A program made the translations under genes and the position numbers. From Omphalotus guepiniiformis (Eukaryota; Basidiomycota; Agaricomycetes; Agaricales; Omphalotaceae), in NCBI GenBank assembly GCA_028554645.1, contig JAQOOI010000080.1, forward strand, positions 1,612,001-1,676,000: a stretch of DNA of 64,000 nt, read 5' to 3'. Below the pieces are notes generated by a model. The model saw nothing but the letters and a program-made list of their open reading frames with translations. It was not told where the DNA came from and did not search any database. This document shows, one piece after another, positions 50,535 to 60,541 of the stretch. Positions within the stretch are counted from its first letter, which is position 1. Every line of letters starts with the position of its first letter.

Positions 50535-51252
50535 GGTGGTCTAAAGGCAACAGCGTCCGGCGTGCGGAAAGCTTCTTCCTAGCAACATTCCGACCTCATG
50601 CTACGAAGGAAGGGTCGAGCGCACACGTGCCAATATACAGCGGACTCGGTATCCACGTACGGATTGCTCCCATCCATTGATCCATGCTCTTCTCAATAAA
50701 GTAAACTAGTTCATCAAATTACTCACCATAGATCGTGATAGGGTCTAAACCGTTAGACCGAGGTCGTCAACTTTAAGAGAGATTCGTCAGAGGTCGTGAG
50801 TTGAGATAGCAGAGATAAGGAGCCGGGAAAGAGAAAGAGAAAGAGAGAAGCGAGACTCGGTTGGAAGATGGGCACTAGAAGTAGTATATATGATGATATA
50901 TGATGATATATATATCACTAGGGACTGCCGGATGACGAAATGTTGTTCAGACAATGGAAGCGCCGAGCAGGACGTTCCAAGCAATGGCAAAGCGTACACA
51001 GTGCCACTACGAGCAGCGTACTCGAAGACGGGTAGGATGACGAAGGGCCCTGGGAAAACTCCACCGCTTCTTTATGGCAACTCTGACTCTGAGCTCTCAC
51101 TTTCTTCCATTGCAAATAACAGGAATTGCATATGTCTCTGAAACAGACTCTGACGTACAACGTTCTCCTCGTCGTAGAACAATACAGGCATGGTTCAGTC
51201 ATAGGGCATACAAGTCAACGCGAAAGAACATGAGATATTTCCGTATGTCGCT
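50535..51252. other. Intergenic region with AT repeats
   Basis: About 720 bp between the kinase start and the RPL35 stop, both on the minus strand. It includes the kinase promoter (CACGTG near 50622), a polypurine tract near 50826-50850 and a TATATGATGA-type repeat near 50884-50917. No gene is seen. Confidence 0.4.
50884..50917. repeat. AT-rich simple repeat
   Basis: TATATATGATGA and TATATGATGATATATATATC form an imperfect AT/ATG microsatellite of about 34 bp in the spacer between the kinase and RPL35 genes. Confidence 0.7.
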
Positions 51253-51799
51253 CTATGCCTTCACAGCGTACTTCCTGATAGGGAAGTTCTGCTCCCGCTT
51301 GCGCTGCTTCAATGTCTTTAACGACTTCTCGTGCTGTTGAAATGAAGATGTGAGCTACACCAGAATTAGTCATTTTAAGTATATTTACCTTCGTCAGCCG
51401 CCTGCGGATAGCGCGAGTTCGCTTGGGTCGAAGGTCAAGAGGAAGGTATTTCTTGTCCTTGTAGTACTCCCGCAGATTTTGACGAGCCTTCTGGTTCATG
51501 ACCGTCAATACTCGTGCAATGGACTTTCTTACGGTGTTGCTGCAAACAAAGCGTGTCAGTGAATGATAAAAATTGATGAAAACACATCCAGTACGAACAT
51601 TTTGGTGAGTTTTGAAGCCGATCCTCCAGCAATCTTCTGTACCCGCAGTGTCAGGAGTTCATTCTTGAGCTCCAGAAGTTGTTTGGACAAGTCATTTTTG
51701 GACCTAGCAGATTTCTCAATTAGACTGCTGCAAATCGAAAGAGGGTTTCGTCGAGGCGCACTTGGATTGGAGCTCGTAAGCCTTGACTTTTCCGGGCAT
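51253..51799 (-). CDS. RPL35: 60S ribosomal protein L35 (uL29)
   Basis: uL29 sits at the large-subunit exit tunnel and contacts targeting factors. Three or four small exons join to about 124 residues: [100 protein letters not shown] and a basic [17 protein letters not shown] end. All uL29 landmarks and the eukaryotic C-terminal extension are present. The start ATG at 51799 gives the conserved family N-terminus. As a ribosomal protein gene it should be highly expressed; the short exons and frequent introns fit that class in basidiomycetes. Confidence 0.94.
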
Positions 51800-52164
51800 G
51801 GCGAGTTGGTCTAACGCAATAGTAATCTGAGTTCAGCGCAGGTAGCAGAGAGACAAAATTTGAATAATTACCTTGAGGAGGTCGATGTACGAAGTCGTTA
51901 CAGGTATTACTCCAAGCAATACACAAAAACCTTATCTCTTAGAACTGTAAAGGTAGTTCCCACGCTATCCAGTATTAATAGTATTACGTAATCACAGTGG
52001 TAGTTTTTAATTGTTACAGTCAAAAGTAAATGCATACTGTAGCGTAGATGGGTGCTGAATGAAATTATTCAATCTAGACAATTCATATATAATACACCGA
52101 CCGAAGAGGATGGATACCACATAAATATACACGCCTATAATCTGACGAGCGTCATTTGTGCGAT
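51800..52164. other. Intergenic region
   Basis: About 365 bp between RPL35 and the BET2 stop, holding the RPL35 promoter and 5' UTR. It has AT-rich tracts around 51960-52010 and no visible gene. Confidence 0.35.
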
Positions 52165-53537
52165 TCAGGCCAACCTTCTGTCTAAAGCTTTCCACCCTTT
52201 CCGTAAACCCATACGCTCAATAATGGAAGCGGGCATACAGTATACCGGGTCCAGGTCAACAAGACCAGGATAGCCGAGGATAGATAGACCTAACGAAGAC
52301 TATCAGTATCAAACAACAGACTCAGAGGATGAAAACCAGATCAACCTGCTACTCCGAAGTGTGTGTGAAAAACATCTGGGACATCCCCCGGCCTGTCTGC
52401 AATACCACCATGCTCTGGATCCTGGACGCAAATTAGTAATGGTCCCGTTAGCTGACAGTTGACTGACTTGAGCAGAGAGAATGAAGGACGTCAGTTTTTC
52501 CGCGTCGATATAAGGAACTTTGTTCAAGATCGAAAGAGCAGATAGCACCCAAAAACTATAGCACACCTGAAATCGGAGAATGAGTTAAATATTGTGATAG
52601 GATTCGGCGGAGAAATTACATCTTCGAGTTTCTCTGGCCTACCATTCAACCCGCCATTCGGAAGCTGTCGTTCAGCCAGCCACCATGCCAGTGTAGGTGT
52701 ATCAATCTCATCAAGCTTGTCAAGTATTGCTAGTGCTGCCACACAGACGAATACCTGCACCACGAACGAAAATAACTTAGCTGACATTGACAAAGTGATG
52801 AAACCTTGACATACCCTGCCCTGCATGACTTTCTGCCCCAATAACGCTTCCAAATCCACCATCAAAATTCCTACATTGAACGATATATCCGACTGTCTTT
52901 TCTACGTCCAACTCTGATAACCGGCCAAGGAGGGACAACGCGTTGACAGCAATATAAGAAAAACGTGTGTCTATCTCTCCAAACGAGTCTCCCGCAAAGA
53001 CTCCGGAAGGCTGCTGTAACGATAGGATGACTATTCAAAAGCATTTAAATGAGGGATACGCATAAGGAGCTGAGACACATACACTTGACCACACGGTCGA
53101 TATCGATTCTATCCAGCGCATCTTGTGTGACCAGAATCTGAATTGCGCTCAGAGTAGAGAGGATATGGGCATCATGATCCGGGTGAGCACCAAAACCGCC
53201 TAAAAGATGGCGTCGATGAGGCTCTATAGATATCACGCTAAAGCCGGTCGAGGTCAAACTCACCCACCTGCCTCTTCATCCCAGCAGCTCATAACATATT
53301 CAATCATCTCATTTCTATCCAACGCATCTTTCTGTCCCATGATACATAACGCAGTGAGACCCCAGTATATCGCGTTCATGCGTAGATGAGAAGTGAGATG
53401 ATACATCAAGTCATCTTTGCTCTAGAGAATGTTGGAAGTGATTGAAGTGGAAGTAACTTCTATCGCACCTTTCCAAGATTTTGGATATACGAGACATGGA
53501 GCGGAACGAGCAGTGAGTTTACATCTGACGACGACAT
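52165..53537 (-). CDS. BET2: Rab geranylgeranyltransferase beta subunit (BET2)
   Basis: The catalytic beta subunit of GGTase-II, which prenylates Rab/Ypt GTPases for membrane attachment. About eight exons give roughly 330 residues: [152 protein letters not shown] and [20 protein letters not shown]. The prenyltransferase repeats and zinc-ligand region (D in LEDVC, Cys, and His in FHTHFG) are intact. It ends [10 protein letters not shown]. The start ATG at 53537 lies directly before the first repeat. Confidence 0.93.
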
Positions 53538-54012
53538 GGAAGTCAAGTGTCAAAGCGATAGCTCATGCATCATGCCTAAATGAAATTTGATCCGCACTGC
53601 GCATGCAGTAAGTACCAAGTACTTCTTTCTTCATGATTTACCCTTGCAGCAATCCCGAATAGGAGGAGCGAAGACAAAAGCTCTGAAGCTAGGAAACGTA
53701 TTCCCTTGGGGATACTTCGCCTAATTCTACCGCCAGACGCTGCTGCTGCAGATGCAGAACGAAACATGAACCATATAGTTTACAAGTTTGATAAATGTAC
53801 ACTTGTTACTAACGAAAGGACACTCTAAATAATTCCTTCACGACATCGCATCCATCAACGCAAAAACAAAAAAAAAGTTCTAATACATAGTTGCCCATTT
53901 CTTCTTGTAGTACGTTTTTTTCCTTACAACGACGCCAGACTTGCAACAGGCCAAACACTGAAACGAAGCAGGTGTGAATAATCCTGTTTTTGGATCGGCA
54001 ACACAATACTCA
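53538..54012. other. Intergenic region with a possible small spliced ORF
   Basis: About 475 bp between BET2 and the G6PD stop. On the plus strand, an ATG at 53580, a GTAAGT donor at 53608, a TTGCAG acceptor ending at 53649 and a stop at 53826-53828 would encode 68 residues. On the minus strand a 63-residue frame overlaps it. Neither is recognised and the 42-nt intron is short. Confidence 0.25.
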
Positions 54013-55850
54013 CTATCCTTCGTTGGCACGCTTGAATCCATACTTATTGACAAACGCTTCCAGTTCCTTTGGTCCACGTGAGCCGTATGGGTAGTTGACT
54101 GGTCGTGGACGGGGCCCAGCCTTTCCGTCTATCCAGTGTAAGATGGGCGTGAATATCTGGTATGATCAAACATGAGCTACAGTTGCTGTGCAAAGAGTAA
54201 ACCGAATTCCACCTTCCATGCAACATCAAGCTCGTCATTACGGACAAAGTTGGAATGATCTCCCTTCAGAGCATCGAGAATAAGAGCTTCATAGGCCTCC
54301 GGGATTTTGGTGTCACTGAACCGTCTCTTGTATGTCAGATCCATCTCAGTGGGCATAGCGCGTGTGTAGAGACCAGGAGTCTTAGCATTGAGCTTCAAAT
54401 ATACGGCCTCAGAGGGTTGAATACGGATAACAAGTTCGTTTCGAGCAATGTCTTTGAAGATACCTTGCGTGACGTCTTTGAACTGTATACGGACCTCGAC
54501 TTTCGCTTCGTTCAACGCTGTGATAGCGATATCAGAGCAGCACCGGGCCAGAGTGGCTGAACGCCTTACCCTTGCCAGCCTTGAGAATGAAAGGCACACC
54601 TTCCCACCTAGGGTTGTGAATCCAAAGGGTGGTGGCAGCGTACGTGGGGCACACGGAGTTACGAGGGACAGTCTCATCGTCGAGATAACCGGGTTTACCG
54701 TTAGCGGAAACGTATTGACCGAGGAGGGTGTCATCCTGTTCTATAGGTGGAATAGCGCGAAGGACCTTAACCTGTGAAGTATGGTGAGAACGCATGTACG
54801 GTCGGTCGTGGGAGACCCGGGTACCTTCTCATCACGAATATCTTCAGCTGAGAATGAAACTGGGCGTTCCATTGTCAAGACACTCAAAACCTGCAGCAAA
54901 TCTAAGCTACCCGTGATCAGACGCGATCAGTAAAAATGACACGCAGAGACATACGGTTCTGCAAGATATCACGAATGATACCGAATTCATCAAAGTACCC
55001 ACCACGCCCTTCGGTTCCAAATGGTTCCTTGAAGGTGATCTGAACGTTGCTGATGGAATTCTTGTCCCATGCCGCATTCAGTGCGACATTAGCAAAACGC
55101 AGGACCAACAGATTTTTGACCATTTCCTTGCCCAGATAGTGGTCGATACGAAAAGTCTCGTCCTCTGCCCAGTACTGCTTGAGAGTGCCGAGCAGTTCCC
55201 GAGCAGAATCAAGGTCTTTTCCGAAAGGCTTTTCGACGATGATGCGGTTGATACCTCCCTTAGGAATGTAACAATGCTCTTTCAGATTCTTAGCCACAGG
55301 GATGAAGACACTAGGAGGAAGGGCAAGGTAGAAGAGACGATTGCGTTCCTTTGTTTGATAATGAGACTCGATTTCTTCGAGATGTTTGTTAAGAACATCG
55401 AAAGCAGCACCGTCCTCGTAGTCTCCTGCGACATAGGTGCACAGGCCCTTGAAGGTCTGTATAGAGTTGGCCAACTCAGGATCATCGTTGGGGTTTTTGA
55501 TGTAAGATGTTCCACGCTTGTGAAATTCTTCGAGATCCATCTTTGTACGAGCGTAGCCAACGATCTTTACATCGTCGGGAAGAAAGCCACCTCTGAAGAG
55601 GCCGAAGAGGGCCGGAAAAGTCTAGTGAAGACGATAAGCCGACGAAAGCACGATCTAGGGAGATTGACCTACCTTTTTCTTTGCAAGATCACCAGAGGCA
55701 CCAAGGACTAGGGAAGACGCTTATCATTACCAGCGCGCGGTAACAAGGGAGACGGAAAGACTGACCTATGATGATGGTGTTATCTTTGAGCTGCTCATGG
55801 GAGGTTTCCATGGAAGGAATGGTGCCAGACATTGAACGCTCGCGAGCCAT
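54013..55850 (-). CDS. ZWF1: Glucose-6-phosphate 1-dehydrogenase
   Basis: The first and NADPH-producing step of the oxidative pentose-phosphate pathway (EC 1.1.1.49), cytosolic. Spliced blocks: [20 protein letters not shown] (NADP motif [10 protein letters not shown]), [60 protein letters not shown], then the active-site [53 protein letters not shown], and later [40 protein letters not shown] and [20 protein letters not shown]. It ends ANEG at a TAG (54013-54015). About six introns. The start at 55850 opens [15 protein letters not shown]. It is divergent from THOC5 with 202 bp between starts. Confidence 0.94.
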
Positions 55851-56052
55851 GATTGAAGTGAAGAAGAAAGAGTGATATAGAGAAAGATTTCAAGTAATGG
55901 TAGGAAAGAAACGGGGATGGTGAGAGTAAGCGAACTCTGTGGTTTTCGGTGCTGAGTGATCTGGGGCAAGGTGATGCTTTGCTGATGCAATTGCCGAGTT
56001 CCCGGGCCGGTCGCCTTCCCATAACTACTTAGTCATTTCCTTTGACGCGACC

Positions 56053-56841
56053 ATGTCACTGTTGGACGGCGACCAAGTCATCGACAACCTTAGAGACCTT
56101 GTCTCACCTGCTCATCGCGACAATGACAGCGACTATTTGCATATACGCTCTGCAGCTCTCATCTCCTGTCTAAAGTCCTTCAACCGTGCAGCAAATCTAG
56201 CAACCCGTACCAGAAAAGATGAAACTGCTGCTGCTCGACACGAAATGGATCAGTCGCACCTTCGTCTCCAGAACCTCTTGTATGAGAAACGCCATCTAGA
56301 GCGAGAAATTGAGAAATGCCGACAATTTGCGTACGTTCTGTGTTGCTAAAGTGATCGTGGAGTTTACAGGTGTCTTTGCTTAGATCTGTCTATCAGGATG
56401 TTCCATTATATCCTCTTGAAGAATTTCAGCAGTTGGCACCTGAGGAAGCAAGGACACCCGATGTACTTGCGGATGAACACCAACTTATGCTAAATCGCCT
56501 CAGTTTCGAATTGGCGGAACGCCAACGGTTCGCCATTTATTTTCACATGTCTATCCTTCCTTCTCACACGACCGACCGCAATAGGCTCGACCTCAAACGC
56601 CGCGAACTTCTTCAGGCCAAGGAGGAATTGCTGAAGGAAAGTAAATCAAACATGAACACTATGGAAAGCATAAAAGCGCACATTGATACGCTTGTGAAGG
56701 TCGGTGAATGATTTTGGTCCGATTGTTCTCGTGCTGACCGCCTTGTGACCTTTCTAGGCGGCTTCCGAAACTCAGAAGAAAATAGATGAACTCGTACAGC
56801 TACCTGTGACAGACACGAGCAATAATATGTCCACTAGCTGA
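56053..56841 (+). CDS. THOC5: THO complex subunit THOC5-like
   Basis: THOC5 belongs to the THO/TREX complex, which couples transcription to mRNA export. Short fungal form of about 205 residues: MSLLDGDQVIDNLRDLVSP, LRLQNLLYEKRHLEREIEKC, RQFASVYQDVPLYPLEEFQQ, DEHQLMLNRLSFELAERQR and LDLKRRELLQAKEELLKESK. The LQNLLYEKxHLxxEIxKC and EEFxxxAPE motifs are the THOC5 signature. Almost the whole protein is predicted coiled coil. It lacks the C-terminal half of the animal protein, as is usual for fungal versions. Three introns (near 56330-56383, 56525-56580 and 56700-56758). The start is the first ATG. Confidence 0.85.
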
Positions 56842-57069
56842 TCAAAGAATCTATATGAGTAAACCATTGTCATGGGGGGTGTTACTACGTACAAAGAGGG
56901 AAACACAGAATATCCAAGATAGGTGATGATAAGATGAGGAATGAATGTAACAAGAGACCAAGAGATTGAGAGTTATGAGATATGGTACACTGTACAAATG
57001 CTGCAAAGGACACAAACTATGAGGAGAGCAGGGACTAGCATGATGGAAAGAACATCGTGCATCGAACAA

Positions 57070-57941
57070 TCACTCGCCGTCGCTGATACTACCGATATCA
57101 CTCATCTCTTCGTCATCATCTTCATCCTTCTCATTTGTTGCTGCATCGAGAGCCTCCTTCGTTGCAAATCGCTGCACATATTCTTGCATTGCACCCATTA
57201 GTACTAGATCGACCTATCTGCACCATACCCACTCACCTTTCACTTTGGCGTCGTATTCCTTCGGATGACGCATAAGAAGAGCAGCTGCCTCCCCATTCAA
57301 AGGATCATTGGGATTCGGGTACCGCAGGAGTTGGGGTAAGAAGACTTCAAATATGTTGATCATATCTGTGCAGGAGGGTAATCAGACTCGAGCAATGAAA
57401 CTCGCAGCGTCAAACGCACCGAACATGGGAGACCAGGTTTGATTTATAACATCCAAACACACAGAACCACTCCTACGGAGACATATCAATCAGGAAGGGC
57501 ACGGAAGGGAAGCTTGGTCCTACAATTCGTCTATATTTGGATGAAAGATCTTGTTCATGAAGCCGATACTTGGGGACTTGAAAGGATATTGATCTGGAAG
57601 CTCAACGTGTATCTTCCACACTCCATTGGCGAAGGGGGCTATTGAGAAACGGAAAGGGTGAGCGGTGAAGTTCACAACCACTGCAACGACGACGCACTTT
57701 CATCCGGGCCTTTGAAACGAACATAGAACTCTTGCATGCTGTCATTGACCAGGGATACATCGTAGTCTGACATTAAACTTGAAAGACGAAAGCGGGTGAG
57801 TATACCAAGTAGCAACGGAAGCTGTTGGCCGCACAGTTTCATTACATCGGTCTCGATGCGGCGCTTGGTCTGGTTAGCGTAGATAAGGAAGAGATCTCAG
57901 CAAGGTCTAGTCAAAGTTTTGAGCAATGATGTACTTATCAT
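57070..57941 (-). CDS. UBC8: Ubiquitin-conjugating enzyme E2, UBC8/UBE2H type
   Basis: UBC8/UBE2H is the E2 partner of the GID/CTLH ubiquitin ligase that degrades gluconeogenic enzymes. The spliced core reads [75 protein letters not shown] (with the active-site Cys), [40 protein letters not shown] and [20 protein letters not shown]. An acidic tail [18 protein letters not shown] follows, as in UBE2H. The [20 protein letters not shown] block is nearly identical to the family. About six introns. The first exon is uncertain: the ATG at 57941 followed by a GTACAT donor is a guess, and the frame across the first intron is not fully satisfying. Confidence 0.9.
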
Positions 57942-58156
57942 AAGTCTAGATTGGTAGGAGGAGGAGAAGTCTGAACAGGGGGGGTATTGGGGAGTCAGTA
58001 GAAAGGGTAACCAGTGTTCACTTATGGAAATGCCGGAGGCCCTATATTTCGGAGATCCGGGCCGAGTAAAGCTGTAGCTTAGTCACGCACGGATTGTCCG
58101 GCCGTGGTCTCGGGCGACTAGAAAGGGTCGTTTTACACCTGGCTTTGACCGGGACC

Positions 58157-58188
58157 ATCTTATCCCCAACAAATCTTATCCCCAACAA
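58157..58188. repeat. 16-bp perfect tandem duplication
   Basis: ATCTTATCCCCAACAA occurs twice directly in tandem (58157-58172 and 58173-58188), just downstream of the stop codon of the minus-strand unknown gene and upstream of UBC8. Confidence 0.95.
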
Positions 58189-58218
58189 CTCTGTGTCCGA
58201 GCGGTATCAAATATCACT

Positions 58219-58903
58219 TCAAAAATACGAATACTCTTCCACAATACAGTACATGTCATTCTTCGAGCAAGGATAAGGCCAGCCATCTCCAGCAAATCCG
58301 CCGTTTGCTTCTCCTCGAAGCTCTGAGGATCCACCTTGTTGGCTGAAAACCTTCCAGGCCAGAAGAGCAGCTTCCAGATGTTCCAGATTGATGAGATCTC
58401 TACTCGTACCGAAAACTGCAGAATACTCACCGATCCAAAAGAGCCCGAAACCTGACTACGGAATCGAAGATAGTCAATGACCCGTCAAAGAAAGGGTGGT
58501 AAAAATGCACGTACTATCAAGACCATTTCTTCCTGGGTTCTGCTTAGGATTTGTCCCTCTCGTTGATGGTGCATTGCCACTCTACAAAGCAGTCTCAGCC
58601 CTTGGGCATGGTTCTACCGTAAGAGCAAGATACTCACAAGAACAACAGGAACGATATCGCTAATATCGCGATCAGTGTCTGCGTGAGATGAAATGCGTCT
58701 GGCGATTATGCGCTTGAGGCGAAGCATCTTTCGATTTATAGAGGCGACATACTGGGAGATGATAGGATCTTGGTTAGTAGATATCCAATTACGAGGACAG
58801 CGCCCACTGAATGTCACAAGTCAGCCATCTCAATGGTAGCTTCAGGATTTTAGAACCTACTTGCTGCCGTAGAGCGTACGGGGTTTTCTCTAAAAAGCGG
58901 CAT
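58219..58903 (-). CDS. Unrecognised protein of about 170 residues
   Basis: I reconstruct four exons: MPLFRENPVRSTAAS joined to GRCPRNWISTNQDPIISQYV, ASINRKMLRLKRIIARRISS, HADTDRDISDIVPVVL, then MAMHHQREGQILSRTQEEMV, and a last exon SGFGLFWIGEYSAVFGTSRD, LINLEHLEAALLAWKVFSQQ, ELRGEANGGFAGDGWPYPCS and KNDMYCIVEEYSYF, ending at a TGA at 58219-58221. The last exon is rich in aromatic and acidic residues and looks clearly coding. The junctions use GT/AG sites but the first intron has two possible donors, so the N-terminus is tentative. No domain is recognised. It sits upstream of UBC8 on the same strand. Confidence 0.5.
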
Positions 58904-59088
58904 ATCTGGTTTGAGACGATACAAATGGAAAGATGGACTTATATATAACGGATGTTCATTGTCTACACGAGGCTAATACACGTACACGCGTATTCCGCGA
59001 TGCGTATTCATTTTTAGTAATGTGTAGTAAAGATGCAGCATGTAAAACATGCTCAGTCTATTATCTTTACACCAACGCATTGTGCCAA
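58904..59088. other. Intergenic region
   Basis: About 185 bp between the unknown gene's start and the extended end of the first MARVEL-like gene (about 300 bp if the MARVEL-like gene ends at its first stop). Nothing else is visible. Confidence 0.3.
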
Positions 59089-59205
59089 TTATACAGTGCT
59101 CATTGGAATCTGAGTGATTGCGGGAGGTCCACCGTTAGCACTGGGTTGAATCACAATCGAGTGTCCAGGCTGCGGGGCGATCCCATTCCCAGCTTGAGGG
59201 TAGCC
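59089..59205 (-). other. In-frame coding-like extension after the TAG stop
   Basis: Directly after the TAG the frame continues for 38 codons: GYPQAGNGIAPQPGHSIVIQ followed by PSANGGPPAITQIPMSTV, then TAA at 59089-59091. It continues the Pro/Gly/Tyr/Gln style of the preceding PGYYNTHQPGLQQAYQYPGY. This suggests a nonsense change (for example CAG to TAG), readthrough, or a sequencing error. Confidence 0.6.
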
Positions 59206-60219
59206 CTAAGGAGCATATCCAGGGTATTGGTATGCCTGCTGCAAGCCAGGTTGATGAGTATTATAGTACCCCGGCCACTCGCCGTACCAGCCAAGTTCTA
59301 GCAATGAATTAACGAGGTGCTTGAGATCAACTTCAAACCTTACCCTGGATAGGTTCAGCCCAGATATTCCAACGACCAAATCTTTGAGCCTGCGTAACGA
59401 GTTGCAGGAGAATGACGAAGGCGATGATGTATAGACAGAAGAGCATCCACGAAAATGCCTGAGTGACCTTCATCTCGTAGCAGTATTCTTGAGCAGACAC
59501 TGGGCATACAAAAATCTGTCATTTGTCGAGAAATGTTGAACAAGTTGAATACGCACTCTCCCCGTTTTTCGTAGCGGTTACATTGCCAGCTAGGGAATCA
59601 CATTGGATGTTGCCGATGATGTCGCTGCAAGGTCTTCCGTCGTAAATAATACTAGCCAAGTAACTGCAATACTAACGTAGACCATGCACCCATGGCTGAG
59701 AGATAAAATCATGTTCAATATGATTTCGAACGCGAGAGAGATAGGCGAACTCACCGAGCCAAAGAACTCCCAGTATGAATAGCGCAACAGCTTCAATTCG
59801 CGGTTGTGCCCATTGCAGCCTTCGTCCCAGAGTCAGTGAGTGTCGGAAAAGACAGCGGTTCGACACACGTTAGTAGGAATACAAATATCGTGAGCGATGG
59901 AACGATGAGAGAAAAAGTCGTGAAGTCGCCTAGCACCAAGTCAGTTGATCCCACAGGTTCTGCAAGCAGCCGAGGACGCATAAAGTCGCGATGCAGGTGA
60001 GGAAGGAATAGACTAGCGAAATGACCAGCTAATCCCAGTACTGTGCCTAAGGATACCACGCAGTGAGATACACGCCGACAAAATGATGGTTCGTCCACTC
60101 GGAACCTGAGAGTAAAAACACGGAAACTATTTCTCGATCAGGTTTCGATCTGTGTTCAACAAAAATCCTTTGGGCTCACCGTAGAACGCAAGTCTGTAGT
60201 TTCCAAATCGTACTGTCAT
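59206..60219 (-). CDS. MARVEL-like four-helix membrane protein, with in-frame TAG before a coding-like tail
   Basis: A multipass membrane protein of the fungal MARVEL-like kind. From the ATG at 60219: MTVRFGNYRLAFY, then a first helix SLGTVLGLAGHFASLFLP, TTFSLIVPSLTIFVFLLTLQ as helix two, AQPRIEAVALFILGVLWLG as helix three, an extracellular loop IIGNIQCDSLAGNVTATKNG, SAQEYCYEMKVTQAFSWMLF, CLYIIAFVILLQLVTQAQRF as helix four, and a tail NIWAEPIQELGWYGEWPGYY, ending PGYAP at a TAG (59206-59208). The same frame stays open for 38 more codons with a family-like tail. About six introns. The donor of the intron after the first helix is unclear: GTCTAT is canonical but removes conserved residues. Function unknown; possibly cell-surface or eisosome-like. 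Confidence 0.72.
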
Positions 60220-60541
60220 AATTCGTTATTTCTTTGGAACGGGGTTGGGTCTGAGAAGAGGTGCTAGAAGGAGACCAGAAGGAGACCCAGGAGGGACTTT
60301 TATAATAAGATTTTCGGGGAACCTCACGAACGAACAACACGTGCTGATCATACATTGTATGGCTCAACTCTAAATCTGACTCGGGGCACGTTCAAATATG
60401 TTTTCTTCTAATTCACAGCAAGAAGTTTGTCTTCACCAATGCTATCGTATGTAATTATCCATCCATCTCTTGACATACATAAAAACCCGTTACTTAAAAA
60501 TAGACCTCATACATTCTACTATTCATCTCCGATGATACACA
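60220..60541. other. Intergenic region
   Basis: About 320 bp between the two MARVEL-like genes. A minus-strand frame continues upstream of the chosen start to an ATG near 60355, so a longer N-terminus for the first gene is possible. No other feature. Confidence 0.3.
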
